Source: Paraescarpia echinospica (taxonomy: Eukaryota > Annelida > Polychaeta > Sabellida > Siboglinidae). From it: 64,000 bases of DNA. The stretch spans positions 63,489,239 through 63,553,238 of the forward strand of contig CM034534.1 of assembly GCA_020002185.1 (NCBI GenBank), read 5' to 3'. The position numbers were made by a program, and so were the translations under genes. The notes beneath the pieces are model-generated. The model did no database searches. It had not been told where the DNA came from and saw only the letters and a program-made list of their open reading frames with translations. Positions 13,281 through 25,879 of this stretch are shown here, in pieces. How positions within the stretch are numbered: the stretch's first letter is position 1; every line of letters starts with the position of its first letter.

Positions 13281-14240
13281 GAATATTGGTTATTTAATTT
13301 GGTTGACAGTTTATAGATATTAGTAATAACATTGTATAGTATTCGAATATTGTAATTTTGTGTGTGTGCGCGAGCGCTCGCGTGCGCATGCTCGTGTGCG
13401 TGTGCACGTGTATGTGCTAGTGCTTATGCATATGCATGTAGGTGCGTGTGAGATAATGTGTTTATGTGTTAGTGTATGTGCGTGAGTGTTGTTTTCGTGC
13501 GTGTAAATATAAACCCCTACATGCGTGTAAGTGCACTTTTGTATGAGTGCATTCTATATCTGTATAAGCATTTAATTTATGCAAGCGTAATTATGCGTGT
13601 ATTATCGTAATAGTACTGTTTGTGGATTTGTGCACGTCTGAACGTAGTAATTGTCTTAATATACGCAATTACAATTTTATATGACGCGTACTATTTGTGT
13701 ATCAGTTTTGTATTTGCGCAAACGTAATAGTTTTTTTTTATCATAAGTATAATTTATGCATTATCTTTAGTCGTAGTGTTTGAGCATATATGTTGTGCTG
13801 AACGGGAACACAGTTTTAGATAACAAATCGTAGAGGTCTATCATTTCTAACTATCAGTTTCCTTGAGCAATATTATGATTAGCTCGTCTAAGAGAATTTC
13901 GAGTACTACCGCGATGCTTTAAGTTGCATTCTGAGTTCAACTGCCATTGTCAACTGTATGTATATATATATATATACACAACATTGAATATACGAAATAT
14001 ATTTATTTACTTTATCACACTTGCTATATCATAAGTATATGTAAATTTGGCATTTCATATGGTATTCGATTAACTGTGCGCTTGCAAAGTTACTGGTCGC
14101 CGAAGCCTAATAGTAAACTTATCTAAAGGCAGAGGGAATTGTTCATCGTTTGCACCGTTTTATCTTAAAATTACATACAATGTGAAAATACTTTTATATA
14201 TGGTGTTATTGAAGGTGACACGTAGGTGTATGGGGTAGTT
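13281..14240. other. No gene; GT-rich stretch then AT-rich unique DNA
   Basis: 13358-13500 is GT/GC-rich with loosely repeated GTGTGC words. The rest is AT-rich with a short TA tract at 13959-13974. Confidence 0.4.
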
Positions 14241-14243
14241 TGG

Positions 14244-14480
<237 letters not shown>

Positions 14481-15044
14481 TCAAAATGCAACTTCAACTA
14501 TATCTTCTCAGCTTCGACGTTTTTGGAGCAAGAACACGTGGTCGTCCTACTGAAGCGGATTAGTTAAACTGTTTTTTAGCTAACACGTTTTAGTGCTAAA
14601 TCGCGTTCACACGTATGTTTTCTGACTGGATTTGTTAAAATGGTTTAACAAAACCGTTTCAAAGTGTAAGTGTGAACGCAGCTGTAGACGACGACCTCTT
14701 GAAAACTGTCACGTCCCGTGCCATTTGACACTAATCTGAAGCGAGAGATGTGGTAAAGGAGAGAAAGGCGCCTCGCAGTGTAGTCGTGTTCGTGAAATCG
14801 TTAACGACACCTTCAAAGCACGACGCCAGTTGACTCGAGGAAAGCACTAACGAAAATCAAAGAGAACGTTATTACATTCAACTAGTGGAAAATTAAACAT
14901 TTATTGAGGTCACGCCTGTTTGCTCTAAGCACGTGTGGAGGCCAGCGTGAATTGGCGCTATGAACTCGACATCACCCAACGGACGAAGGCCTGACTAGAT
15001 TTCACGTTTCTCGTCTTCTCCTTTCGACACTTAGTAGAATTTCT

Positions 15045-15290
15045 GTGCATGTGCGTATGCGTGTGCGTGCGAGTGTGCGTGTGCGTGTGCGTGTGCGCGC
15101 GAGTGTTCGCGTGTACGTGTGTGGGTATGTACCAGTGTGCGTACGTGCGTGTGTACGCGTGAGCGTGTGTGCGCGTGTGTGCGTGTGCGTGTGTGCGTGT
15201 GTGCGTGTGTGCGTGTGTGCGTGTGTGCGTGTGTGCGTGTGAGCGTGTGAGCGTGTGTGCGTGTGTGTGCTTGTGCACATGTGGGTGGGG
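15045..15290. repeat. GT/GC-rich imperfect array
   Basis: Imperfect GTGTGC and GTGCGT octamers. The opposite strand reads Thr-His-Ala repeats, which I treat as artefact. Confidence 0.88.
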
Positions 15291-16795
15291 CGTATACAGT
15301 GGTTTGAGTGCCATGGTGATAAGGACTGGAGACAAAAAGAACTAGATTGAATACTATAATTATTATGAAGACTGGATGCTGTATAATAATGTACCTTTTC
15401 CCCTCGTTTTGTTTGTTTGTTCGGCATTGAACAAATATAGCTAAAATTCCCTGATATATAGATATGTATCGCCTTAATATCTAGATACAGTAGTTATTTT
15501 CTATAATTTGTATGAGAGGTTTACTTTAAGCCAGACTCAATACTTGTTTTTATTCTTTTAAGTTTGACTCTAATCAGAGAGTCTTGAACACAACATGAAG
15601 AGATTAAAACAACTGCGCTGTGCCGTATCTAACGTGCGTGAAAATAAGAACGTGACAACTAATTTAATGTCACAATGGTCCTATTTCACACGGTTGCAGA
15701 GGAGGATCTTCAACAAATTGACATTGCATGTTATTATAGCGACCTTTTATATATAATATTCTAAATAGTAGAATAAACATGAACAAGTTATGCTGTCCGC
15801 CAAAATGCGTTTAATAACCTAGAGGCATCGCTCGCAATGCGAATGTTGTGAATCCGAAACGTTCAGTTTGCAAAAGAAAAACATTCGGATTGTAAATAAG
15901 AGTTATTTCGGTGACAGTTTTGTGTTGTCGTGTACCTTTGGCGTTCGCTGGTTCCTACTCTCCAAACCCTAAGTGGGATGATGCACAACTGAATCAGCGG
16001 ACCACTTGTCCATGCTATCAAACAAAACAGATAAGATCGCTTTAATGTTCAAACGCCACTTTGAACAACGCACACAGTGCACTGACTGTATCATTGGTAT
16101 TTGTAACTGCGAAAAAACATAAAGAATACTTCGGTTGTTTACTTTCGAACTAACATTTCCAAATGGCACAGTGAATCTTAAATCCACGTCAATTTAAGTT
16201 TTAGCGACATTTGAAAAGTTTTAACAATATTGCCATCTAGAGCATGCATCTCAAATGGAAAATGGACAAGGAAACTGCTATCGAGAGGCGATAATCAGTA
16301 GGTCACGATTACGTTCCATTCGTGTGCAGTCCAATGTGAAAAATAATGCTTTCTTATACACCTGTATCTAATCCACGTTGTTCCTCCACTAACGTTGCTT
16401 CGTATCGTCAAGTTCAGCTATCTTTCTTAGCTATTTTATCAATATATGCATATCCATTCAATAGATTAAAGACTTCTATCTGATCTCCCTTAGTCGCACT
16501 GTCTAATGGATCCGTTTGAATATTGGAGATGAGAAACACACAATTTGCGGTAAATGCCCCGAGGTGAAAGAACAAATCTGCTAGTGGCAATTGGTATGGC
16601 AATTGTCCGTAGCCGATTTCACTCGCTCTATCTCGATCCGGTCCATTTGCTTGCGCGTGCCTGGTCTACAGTCGGCAGTAATTACTTGTACGAACGCCCA
16701 TGGGACAAGCGGATAATTGTTTCCAGAGATGGGGCATGCACTCAACTAACTGCGTGTGTCTGTGTGAAATTGAAATAATAATAATTATTCACATT
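15291..16795. other. No recognisable feature
   Basis: AT-rich single-copy sequence. Short open frames at 15969-16187 and 16554-16778 match nothing I know. Confidence 0.4.
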
Positions 16796-16894
16796 TTTGG
16801 CACGTTGTTACGTACTTCATCAAATGATCGGTAACGCAATTACAAATACATTTGTCATAATTCTCGCTTGATCTTAGTAATTAGCTGCGTAACC
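16796..16894. repeat. Interspersed repeat family A, copy 2
   Basis: Aligns with 12031-12148: TTTGGCACG..TTGTTAC, ACTTCATCAAA, CGGTAAC, CAATTACAAATA, CATAATTCTCGCTTGATC and GCGTAACC are shared. It lacks an internal stretch present in copy 1. Confidence 0.7.
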
Positions 16895-17959
16895 ATGGGA
16901 CGTGTATGTTGATGTTTTTAAACTTGTAGGAAACTGTTTGTCCTTTACTAGTTTTATATTATTCCAAGAAAAAGACAATGCGTTCTCCATATCTTAGTTC
17001 CGTCCAACACCTTGTTCTTTGTAAACCCGATCACAATTCAGTATACTGCTAGCATGGGCTCGGCGTAGTGAAGATCTGTACCGAGCGATGATATGACATT
17101 CATACGCGTTTCACGATTAATTCATAACTCGGAAAATTCACGGATCTGCTAACAACAGTGCAATATAAGCATTGTACTTCCTACCATAACTTACGTATGA
17201 TAAACATTTGTACGGAGATTGTGAATTATAAATGTAACTGTCCATGACTCTTTTAAGCCGTTTCTGTGGCGAGTGATTGTACAAGAATGGACATCGTAAA
17301 CTAAAATGTTGCGATAGTTCCATAACATAAATTTTTCTGTGTTTGAGAAATTGGTAGAGCACTCGATTTGTTTCAAAACACCACATTCTGCTGGTCGTCA
17401 TCATTATCTCTATTATCGTTTCAGTTCCGCGTCGTGGGTAAATATTATGTCAGAACCTTTTGACACCACGCATTGCCTCACTCCTGGATAAAGGAAATTA
17501 TGAAAGGGGAAAGACCATTTTCGCAAATTTCGCGACGAGTTCTGTTGCGCCGTCTGATTATTCTACTGGCTATTTGGCCGCCTGTGCACGTGTCATTGGT
17601 GATAGAATACACTGTTACAAAGTCAGAATCTGGTTTGTTTGGGGCAACAAACGACAGACAAGATCTGCTGTGGCGACCTTTAAAAACACATTGTCATTGG
17701 GTATGGGTTCACGAAAATATCAGCGCATGTCTATGATAACACACACATAAAAATGTACAGTTTTTAATAAATCAAAATCGTTACTTTGTGCACACCATAT
17801 TATAGCAAGATTGACATGTTCTCTAACACGTGTTTCATTATGACGAAACGATACAGGTTTGTAACCGCATTTACCAGATAGCAGAAGAAAACTTGTATAG
17901 CGCAGTATCCAGTGCTTGGGATTGTCCAAAGCGCTAACACTTTATTCCCTAGCAGAGCT
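16895..17959. other. No recognisable feature
   Basis: AT-rich unique sequence. Overlapping frames at 17138-17404 and 17460-17750 are not recognised and lack splice context. Confidence 0.4.
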
Positions 17960-18522
17960 CTTCAATCGAACACCATCGATACTTCTATTGAAAGCATTCA
18001 GCCACGCTGCAATTAGTGCGCGAAAACTATTCCTACAAAAATACACACCACTGTCTATACACAGGTGGGTCTACTCATTCATACAACTGGAGCAACGTAT
18101 ACTATTTAAGATCTGGACTGTTACATACCAGGCACTGTCCAGTAAGCAACCATCTTATTTGCATGCATTGCTTACTCCTGTAAGAAAACCTATCCAGCTT
18201 CGATCATCTAGTTCTGACCTATTTGTTGTTCATAGAGTCAACACTAACATAGAAACTAGGGCTTTTTCTGTTGCTGCACCAACTCTTTGGAATATGCTTC
18301 ATCTTAGTGTTAGATCAGTTGAAAATATTACATAATTCCGTCGTCATTTATCTTTACAACCTTGCTTATCCGTAGCTCCCTAGCGCCTTGACCCATCTGT
18401 TGACAACAGGAAAACTATTTATGGATTTTGAGATTGACCAATCCTTTTGTTTTGATGCGCCTCTGAACTTGGTTTCCAAGGATTTAGTTGCAATAGAAGT
18501 TATCTTATTATTATTATTATTA
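17960..18522 (+). mobile_element. 5'-truncated LINE (L2/CR1-like) with (ATT)n tail
   Basis: An open frame ending at 18335 contains LEQRILFKIWTVTYQALSS, PSYLHALLTPV and TRAFSVAAPTLWN, the hallmark C-terminus of L2/CR1-type LINE reverse transcriptases. A stop interrupts the last residues (about 18333). The 3' UTR follows and ends in an ATT/TTA run at 18507-18522, as expected for a LINE tail. Only the last part of ORF2 is present, so this is a dead 5'-truncated insertion. Confidence 0.75.
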
Positions 18523-18529
18523 AAGGTTC

Positions 18530-18612
18530 GATATGGTAGCAATAGGATTTGAACCTGGAATATCTAGATTGCGACCCACTTGAGCAGTGTACAGCACTGG
18601 ATGTGTCAGCAT
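18530..18612 (-). other. tRNA-like/SINE-head candidate (B-box)
   Basis: On the minus strand GGTTCAAATCC (a pol III B-box match) lies about 30 bp downstream of GCTCAAGTGGG, which loosely fits an A box. No cloverleaf acceptor stem can be drawn, so a tRNA-derived SINE head is likelier than a tRNA gene. Confidence 0.3.
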
Positions 18613-18762
18613 CTTCCCTCTCGACACACTGCGTATGGGCAGGTGCGACATCTGGCAACTGCATTTAGTTCATTCCTGAAAATATCGCTTAACCGACTCT
18701 CGCCCGGCTGCTTAACTTCGTTGGGTAACAGTTTGGGAAATTAAACGCATTTTGAATGTTAT

Positions 18763-18776
18763 CCACCAGATGGCAT
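18763..18776 (+). promoter_or_regulatory. CTCF-like core motif
   Basis: CCACCAGATGGCAT matches 13 of 14 positions of the bilaterian CTCF core CCRSYAGRKGGCRS. Binding is not demonstrated. Confidence 0.3.
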
Positions 18777-18920
18777 CACTGTTTTGGATTTACTTGTAGA
18801 CATTTGCAAAATAAGTATTATTGTTTATATATTATGTATGGTTTCGATTGCGAAAATAAAAAATAGCATTGTACAAAATAAAAAGTACCATACGGTAAAA
18901 GAACACGAACGAAATGTATT

Positions 18921-18985
18921 ACTGTGAAGGGATTTGAACCCGAAACCAAAATAATTGTCATCGCTGTACGTGTTCAATTATATCC
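18921..18985 (-). other. Second pol III B-box-like site
   Basis: The minus strand reads GGTTCAAATCCC without a convincing A box. It may mark another tRNA-derived SINE fragment. Confidence 0.15.
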
Positions 18986-19021
18986 GCTAGGTGCACAGAT
19001 CACTTGCGTTTCGATGTATTT

Positions 19022-19030
19022 TGGTGGCTA

Positions 19031-19067
<37 letters not shown>
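19022..19067. repeat. TA microsatellite
   Basis: Uninterrupted TA alternation. Confidence 0.9.
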
Positions 19068-19070
<3 letters not shown>

Positions 19071-19516
19071 TTCTCAACTCGACCTTTGAGCTTGACATCA
19101 ATTATGTACACGTCGTTTAGTTGAATTATTTCTTTCTAGGTATTTATATTTCGTTTACTAAGCGTGTGGTTTCTGTTTGGGACCACTACTAGCCGATACG
19201 AATTAAAACCAAAAATTAAGTGTTCGATACGCCACCTAATAACTGAGCGGGTGTTATTGTAGAAACACTAACAATGAACACTTTTAATTTCGGTTTATGT
19301 TTTCGTGTGATTTGTTTCAATATGTGATATTTTGAACAGTTTCGAAAGCATCATATTAACTGATGCTAGTCTACTTTTATTTGATGTTTTGCTTTAGACT
19401 GAGAGCCAATCGTTATTTCTACCCGGGTTTGGGGTAATGTTACTAATGTCACCTACCAGAGAACATCTGCAAGTCGTTCTTTGTCTAGGACTCTAGGCCG
19501 ATGAGGAGCCGTTGTG

Positions 19517-19530
19517 CTGCCACCTAACGG
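19517..19530 (-). promoter_or_regulatory. CTCF-like core motif
   Basis: The minus strand reads CCGTTAGGTGGCAG, 13 of 14 matches to the CTCF core. It lies about 65 bp from another match at 19594-19607. Confidence 0.3.
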
Positions 19531-19593
19531 CACCTGGATAATCTATTCCTAACATTCCGATTTGTGGACTGAGCGACAGCGCAACGACGAATG

Positions 19594-19607
19594 TCGCCCT
19601 CTGGAGG
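19594..19607 (-). promoter_or_regulatory. CTCF-like core motif
   Basis: The minus strand reads CCTCCAGAGGGCGA, 12 of 14 matches to the CTCF core, in the same orientation as the neighbouring site. Confidence 0.25.
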
Positions 19608-19759
19608 ATAATACTGTGTCAACGAAAAAACGCCCCTACACAATCATGGGACGCCGTAGCGGAGTGAATGGTGACGAAACTCTAGAACATACCGAGAAGA
19701 CGCAACTTTATACGGCATAGGCGCCGGAAACGAGGGCATGGGAACTGAGCGAGCCTCAA

Positions 19760-19915
19760 GGGATGGTGCAAATCGAGGTTTTTGGAGAGTCTGAAAATGT
19801 GTTTTGGTGAGCCTCGCGGTTTGCAAATCAAGGTTTTTGGAGAGCCTGAAGGTGGGGTTTTGGCGAGCCTCAGCGGGGGGTGGGTGCAAATCGAGATTTC
19901 TGGTGAGCATCAAAA
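19760..19915. repeat. Three-copy tandem repeat, unit about 55 bp
   Basis: Three diverged copies of a unit starting TGCAAATCGAGGTTTTTGG and ending in GGTGAGCCTC. Confidence 0.75.
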
Positions 19916-20404
19916 ATATTGAACGTCGCCGCGAAAAGTGATGATTGTGACACATGACAACATGTGTCAATGACTGATAACACACAACACCTCGTGTCAT
20001 GGGCTGATGATTGCTACACGAGACATTGAGACTCACGAAACTGATGCACACGTCACACAACGTCAATAACTGAATATTGTTGACACACGACACCCTGACT
20101 CACCACGACTGACGCTGTAATAAAGTTTTTGCCTCGATTAATTTGTCGTCGGTTGTTCGAGGAGGCTAGATGCTGACAGGACATGGCGTGTTTCCAATCC
20201 CGCAAGGGACTCGGAGGAAAGCACGTACTTTTTCTAAAATAGAAAGAGGAGCGGAAACGTGGGAGAAGAGAAACTACACTTGCAAAACACATTTTGGAAT
20301 TGATTACTGTTTACCTTTCGCATTTATGATAGATGAATAAAGTACGAGTGATACTGAATGAATGAATGCATGAATGAAAGTTTATTCAACAACAACAACA
20401 ACAT

Positions 20405-20451
20405 AATACATGCACAGCTGCTGCTGCTGCCGCAGCCGCCGCCGCCGCCGC

Positions 20452-20489
<38 letters not shown>

Positions 20490-20490
20490 A
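20405..20490. repeat. CTG/CCG trinucleotide run in the LINE 3' UTR
   Basis: AAC repeats are followed by CTG, CCG and again CTG units (about 20416-20490). On the element's sense strand this is a CAG/CGG run followed by GTTGTT and an AATAAA-like signal. Confidence 0.85.
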
Positions 20491-20587
20491 AAGGACATAG
20501 CTGATGTCATAGACGTATATGTTGCTATGCCCTTCTCAAACTAAATAAATACAATACGAATTATAAATAAATTCTCCTTGGGTTTGC

Positions 20588-21475
20588 TTATCCATTTCCG
20601 GACGTTGCAGCCTTGACGGATTGTCTATAGACAGCTCTTTCGTTTGCCAGTCTCCCCACTCGCCAGACGTCTGCTCCCATCCATTCCTCTATGTCCTTCC
20701 CCCATTGTCTCCTAGGTCTTCCTCTGCTTCTGCTGCCTTCCACATTTCCTTCCATTATTAGTCTCTCTAGAGACTGATGCCGTTTCACATGACCGAAATA
20801 ACTTAGTTTCTGTTTCTTTACAAAGTTCAATAAAGTCCAGGGTATAACACCAAACTCATCTGCGATGGATTCGTTAGTTCTACGTTCAGTCCACGAAACT
20901 CGTAATATCTTTATATAACACTTGTTTTCAAATGCATTTATATGTTTAGTAATGTTCTTATTAAGAGTCCAGGTTTCGCATCCATACGTAGCCGTTGGAA
21001 ATGTGCAGACTCGGATAATTCGTAGTTTCATATCTTTGTTTGTTGCTTTCCACAGCTTCTTCATCTCCGTCAACTTTTTACTCGCCATTGCCAACCTCTG
21101 CTTGGTCTCTTTCGTCCCATCTCCATCCGCTTCTATCAGTGACCCCAGATATTCAAAACTTTCCACTCGTTCTATTTCCTCGCCATCTAATGTGACTTTT
21201 GATGGTTCTCGACATCCCTTCACATCCATAATCTTAGTCTTCTTTACGTTTAGTTTCAATCTGTGCTCTTCAACAGTAGTTATCAGTTTATCCAATCCTT
21301 CTTTTGTATCGGATATTAACGCTGTGTCATCGGCATATCTCAATTCATATATCTCCTGTCCATTCACTTTCAGTCCATTAAAAAACTTGCTTCTCGTGGC
21401 AGTCTCGACTTCTCTCATGATATTATCTGTGTGTAGACTGAATAGGTGGGGGGACAAAACGCACCCCTGTCTCAC
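20588..21475 (-). pseudogene. RTE-like reverse transcriptase, C-terminal half
   Basis: A 295-codon frame starts at the RT block RQGCVLSPHLF, where the 5' side is lost to a frame change. It carries the catalytic box YADDTALI (residues about 48-55), the YLGSLI thumb-proximal block, and a C-terminal region with ATYGCETWTL, WTERRTNESI, YFGHVKR and GRPRRQW. The YADD aspartates are intact. The frame is clean to its own stop, so this half is the best preserved part of the LINE. Confidence 0.85.
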
Positions 21476-21539
21476 TCCCTTGCCGACTGGGAACCGATCT
21501 GTGGTACCTCACTCTAATCTCACTGCAGACTGCTGTTCA

Positions 21540-22090
21540 ACATATAAATTTTGGATAAGTGATGTAATTTTCTGGTCAAATCCCATGTGTATCAAGGTTT
21601 TCCAGAGTTATTGATGACTAACATTATCAAAAGCTTTCGAATAATCTTTGCAACATATCCTAAGGTCATGGTTGAATTATCTGCATTAACATCTTCAGGT
21701 TGAAAATGTGATGTCTTGTTCCTCTTCCAGTCCGGAAACCAGCTTGTGTTCTGTTGACTTTACATTCTAATTTTGTTGTGATTCTCTTCATTGTGATTTT
21801 TAGCATAATTTTGTTCGCATGGCTGATGAGGGATATAGTCCTGTGGTTTGAGCATTCTTGTATGTCACCTTTTTCGGTATTGGTATAAGGATGGCTCGTT
21901 TCCATATTTTCTTGCATAATATGTGATAGATATCCACGCCTGCTTCTCCACTTGCTCTTATTAGCTCTGCAGTGATGTTATCAGTGCCAGGTAATTTTCT
22001 GTCTTTTATACTTTTTATTGCCCACTCCACCTCTGAACGCAAAGGCTCAAGTTCATCTTCTGGTTCTGTCCTCTCTCTGCCTTCATCCAT
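21540..22090 (-). pseudogene. RTE-like reverse transcriptase, N-terminal part, frameshifted
   Basis: Pieces in different frames read AIKSIKDRKLPGTDNITAEL and then a frameshifted ISLISHANKIM...QAGFRTGRGT block (RT motifs 1-2). Near 21610-21650 comes CCKDYSKAFDNVSHQ, RT motif A with its aspartate, followed immediately by a stop. Read together they are the fingers and palm of the same RT; at least two frame changes and two stops separate them. Confidence 0.8.
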
Positions 22091-22108
22091 GTCTACCTCT
22101 TCTGTTTC

Positions 22109-23356
22109 TTATTTCTTAAACATGCTTTCACAATATTGCTTCCATCTTTCAAGTATGTCATCGCTTTCTGTCAGAGTCATTCCCGTTTCATCTTTAATAA
22201 CGCCAAGTCTAGGTTTGAACGACTGTGTCATAGACTTGATTTCCTCGAACATACAGCGACTATCGTTCCTTCTCATACATAGTTCTATCTTTTCGCATTT
22301 CTTCTCTAGATATTTCTTCTTGTCTTCCTTACACATTCGTTTAATCATCTTGCACTTCTCTCTGTATTTCACATGATAATTTTCACCCATTTCTTTGTTC
22401 TTCTTTAACTCTTTCCGTTCGTCAATCATCTGCAGTGTGTCTTTGCTTATCCATGGTTGTTTTTGCCTCCTCTTGTTATAGAAGTGTTTGTCAGCTGATT
22501 CCATAATGATGTTCCTAATTTCTACTGCCAACTCCTCTGGTTCCTTCTCGTCAGCCACTGTCTGTAATACTCCGAAACGGTTCATAACCTCTACTCGGTA
22601 TCCTTCTTTGATATCACTGACGTCATACCTCACTATCTCTTTCCCTCTCTTGATCTTTCTTAATTTTATCGCAATCTTGGCGCTTAGCAATTCATGGTCA
22701 GAGCCACAATCGGCTTCCGGTAATGTCTTTGCATTAAACACAGACGTCCTCCATCGTTTTGGTATCAGTATAAAGTCTGTTTGATTTTTGTTCCGGCCAT
22801 CTGGTGTAGTCCAAGTGTACAGTCTTTTTTGAAGTTGTTTGAAGTAAGTATTAGTGATCATCAGTTCATTCTCTATGATAAACTCAACAAGTCTATCTCC
22901 TCTCCCATTTCTCTCGCCTAGTCCATATTTCCCGATATTTCCATTTTCTTCTTCGTTTTGACAACTGCCAACTTTTGCATTGAAATCGCCCATCAATACT
23001 ACCATGTCTCTCATGTTTACCTCGTCAACTGTTCGTCGCAGTGTATCATAAAACGTTTCTATTACATCGTCGTCTGCAGTGCTCGTTGGTGCATACATTT
23101 GAATACGTGTTATATTCGTGGGTTTTGCTCGTATTCGTATGGTAATAATTCTGTCATTGACCAGATTGTATCCTAATAATGCATTTTCAGTTTTCTTTGA
23201 CAGATAGAACGCAACACCACTCAACCCTGGCTTAGTTGCTCCTGAATATACACACTTTCCTCCTAAATCCGGGCGAAAGTGTCCTTGTCCGGCCAACCTG
23301 TGTTCCGCAATCCCTAATATATCTACCCCATATCTTTCTGCTTCCAATGTTACCAT
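22109..23356 (-). pseudogene. RTE-like LINE ORF, apurinic-type endonuclease domain
   Basis: A 415-codon frame with the APE/EEP fold signature: GIAEHRL (catalytic Glu), VVLMGDFNAKVG (Asp and Asn), TWTTPDGR..TDFILI and GSDHELL (terminal Asp-His). This domain nicks target DNA to prime reverse transcription. The true N-terminus lies upstream: VRVATWNIRK is in frame at about 23380-23410 but is cut off by a TAA at 23357-23359 just before the first ATG. The frame ends at 22109 before the RT. Another frame change near 23530 breaks the leader. Confidence 0.88.
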
Positions 23357-24515
23357 TTATAGTGTTCCATGACTCGTTTTTCTAATGTTCCATGTTGCCA
23401 CACGGACTTTCCCTTTTAGCTTTTTGTTGCTGGTTTTACCTCCCGCACAGTCGGGCATACTATCGTCATCAGCTCTGGCGTTACTTTCAACATCTCCAAG
23501 CTCTTCCCCAGTAAGTGTCGTCCTATCCAGCCTAGGGGCTCACCACTAGGAACTCTCTTACTGTCTGTATTCTCCATCAAGGTTTCTTGGGCTAATACAG
23601 CGGTAGTTGCCCATTGCTTTCCGCTGGTTTTTGTATGGTTAACTCCATTATTCCTTGACTAAAAAGTCTTGCACCGCAGGACAGCGGGTCACCGGTCCTT
23701 CCACATGCGTCTTGGTAGGTACCTCGCAGCCTGGTGAAAGGCTGTTGCTCTTTCGCATTTGCAGCCGGGGGTGTAGCCAATCGGCTGGCCGCCTACTCCT
23801 CCGAGACAGTCTTTGTGTACTGAGGGCAGACGTCCCTCGACTCAATAGGCATTAGCCTACAAGCCTGATGGGGTCATGTTCTAGTTATACTGCCTGTCCA
23901 TTGCACACGAAGAAAAATGCAGTGTATTTTTGAGAAATTATTTTTTACAAAATCCGCATGGTGTGACATAGGTGCATTTGAGTAGGGAGATTTTCATGTG
24001 TGATTATAGAAGGTGTTGACTGTAAAATGTTGGATTTCTAGATGATTTGAATAAGCGGAAGGATATTTGGCAGCAATGTGCCTGTGTGACCTGTTTGCGG
24101 AGTAATTCTCGCCGGCATTTGTAAATATTGACGGGTGTCACACATACAGGCATTTTACGAGAGCTGGAAGTAAGCAATTTTTTTTTAAATCTATTGGCAT
24201 GTCAATGAGATGATGACAACAGCAGGTGAGAAGTTTAAGACATTTTATAGGTCACGTTTTCTTATAATCAGACAAAACGTTAACATGGTCGCCTATGGGA
24301 AAACCAACAGTGGGCTGACCCCTTATTCATGTAGTTTTGCTGGTCAGCCGAGACCATTGCCCGGGGTGTGGCCACTGCCGTACACTAGCAGTTCTTAGGA
24401 GCCATACATGAGCTAGATAGACTGTGGGAACCAGCGGTTAGAGCCTCCACAGAAGTGGAGCGGCTGCCCATCACCAAAGGGACTATCCCTCCAGGTTCTA
24501 CCCTACACCCCCTAA

Positions 24516-24595
24516 ATAAATTACAAAACAATATTCACAATTCATATATAAACTTGTTACCATTGTGTGCTTGTGTTATTAATATATGGGTTTAA
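24516..24595. other. Short AT-rich spacer between LINEs
   Basis: No feature recognised. Confidence 0.3.
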
Positions 24596-25879
24596 CTAAA
24601 CATCTTCAATTAACAATTCACAAATATGTAGAAAGCAATGACAACGTGAGTGGTTTTTTTTAAATTGTGTTAAACTTGGAAGCTGAGTCAATTTTTTTGG
24701 TAAATAGTTCCACGTTTTTATGCCCTTGACAGTGATTGACAGCAATAGGAGGGTGGTGTTTGTCTTTTTAACATAGAACAGTTTGCTTTGGTATCTTTGT
24801 CTGGATATGTGCATAGCTACGGTTGGTTCATTTAAAGAATGGTTGTTTCCTTTATAAAGTATAATCGTAGTCTTGTATTTAACTAAATCATGAATTTTAA
24901 GCATGTTTGGGAAATGGAAAATACAGATGTATGATCATGGTAATTAAGCTTATAAATAATCCGTATAGCTTTTTTTCTGTAACAGAGATAGTTTTCTGAG
25001 TCTAGATTGATAAGTATTTCCCCAGATCTCACAGCAATATGACGTATGTGGTTCAACAAGTGAATTATGTAATGTGTGTAACGCTTGACAATCAAGAACA
25101 TGCCTAGTTTTTTTTACAAAACTGATATGCTTTTTGATACCTTTGATTCAACCATTTTTATGTGTTCTCTCCATGTTAAGTTTTCATCAATGATTACTCC
25201 AAGGAATTTTGTATATGATACCTGCTCAATGTTTGTCCCATTAAAAACTATATTCACATCTGTTCTAGGTTGTTTTTTATTGCTAAACATTATAAAGTGT
25301 GTTTTGTTCAAATTGAGCGATAATTTGTTCGCTCGGAACCACAGGTCTAGTTTTTTAGTTGGTTGTTAACAACAGCGCTTACAAGTTACATCATCTAGTA
25401 ATAGCGGAATAAACAAATGTTTGTATTATCAGAAAACAGAATAATATCAAGCAATTTTGAGACTTCACACGTGTCATTTATGTACAGAATAAATAATAAT
25501 CGGACATGGATTGAACCTTGCGGGACTCCACACTTGATTTCCTTTTGTTCTGAGTTACTCTTGTTATAGCATACATATCGTCTATGATTGGTTAAGTAGT
25601 TGTTATCCAATCCAGAGCCAGACCCCTTATTCCGAAGCAATGCAATTTACTTAGCAGTACGTAGTGGTCAATACTGTCAACGGCTGTTTTTAGGTCGATA
25701 AAGACACCAATCGTGCTTTGCCATTTATCCAATACGGAAGTAACGTTTTCGACAATGGCAATGTCATACGACGGCTTCGTGCATGGAGAGCAGGTGTTTT
25801 TTTCTTTTAAATCAATCCGTCTGTCATAAGCTGTCGCTATGTTCATTCCCCGTTTATTTTCCAATTTTCCAATCCGCAT
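24596..25879 (-). mobile_element. 5'-truncated LINE (Jockey/CR1 superfamily), decayed
   Basis: On the minus strand, successive frames read FIDLKTAVDSIDHYVLLSKL and YGIRG-like FGIRGLALDW (RT motif A region), CGVPQGSI and LLFILYIND (motif B), then IILFSDNTN where YADD or FADD should be. TKFLGVIIDENLTW follows, then a C-terminal domain ending RYTHYIIHLLNH, AIRIIYKLNY and TWNYLPKKL. Motif C has FSDN in place of the catalytic F/Y-A-D-D, so the enzyme would be dead even without the frameshifts. Sequence 5' of 25879 is missing. Confidence 0.8.

Larger units (their letters stand above)
20345..24515 (-). mobile_element. Near full-length RTE-like non-LTR retrotransposon, inactivated
   Basis: The minus strand holds, in order, an endonuclease region (22109-23420), a linker, a reverse-transcriptase region (about 21917-21300) and an RTE-type C-terminal domain ending at 20588. 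A 3' UTR with CTG/CGG repeats follows, and the element ends in ATTC-type short repeats (20354-20380) typical of RTE 3' ends. Upstream, 23580-23860 reads as degraded ORF leader, and 24280-24515 resembles a 5' UTR, though that boundary is uncertain. Multiple stops and frameshifts show it is dead. It resembles the elements often annotated as 'craniofacial development protein 2-like' in invertebrate genomes. Confidence 0.85.

Noticed and set aside
18530..18612. Functional tRNA gene
   Set aside because: A B-box match is present but no acceptor stem or anticodon arm can be drawn.
19644..20093. 149-codon minus-strand ORF
   Set aside because: It mainly translates the three-copy tandem repeat at 19760-19915; no family resemblance.
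20922..21614. 230-codon plus-strand ORF
   Set aside because: Antisense shadow of the RTE-like reverse transcriptase.
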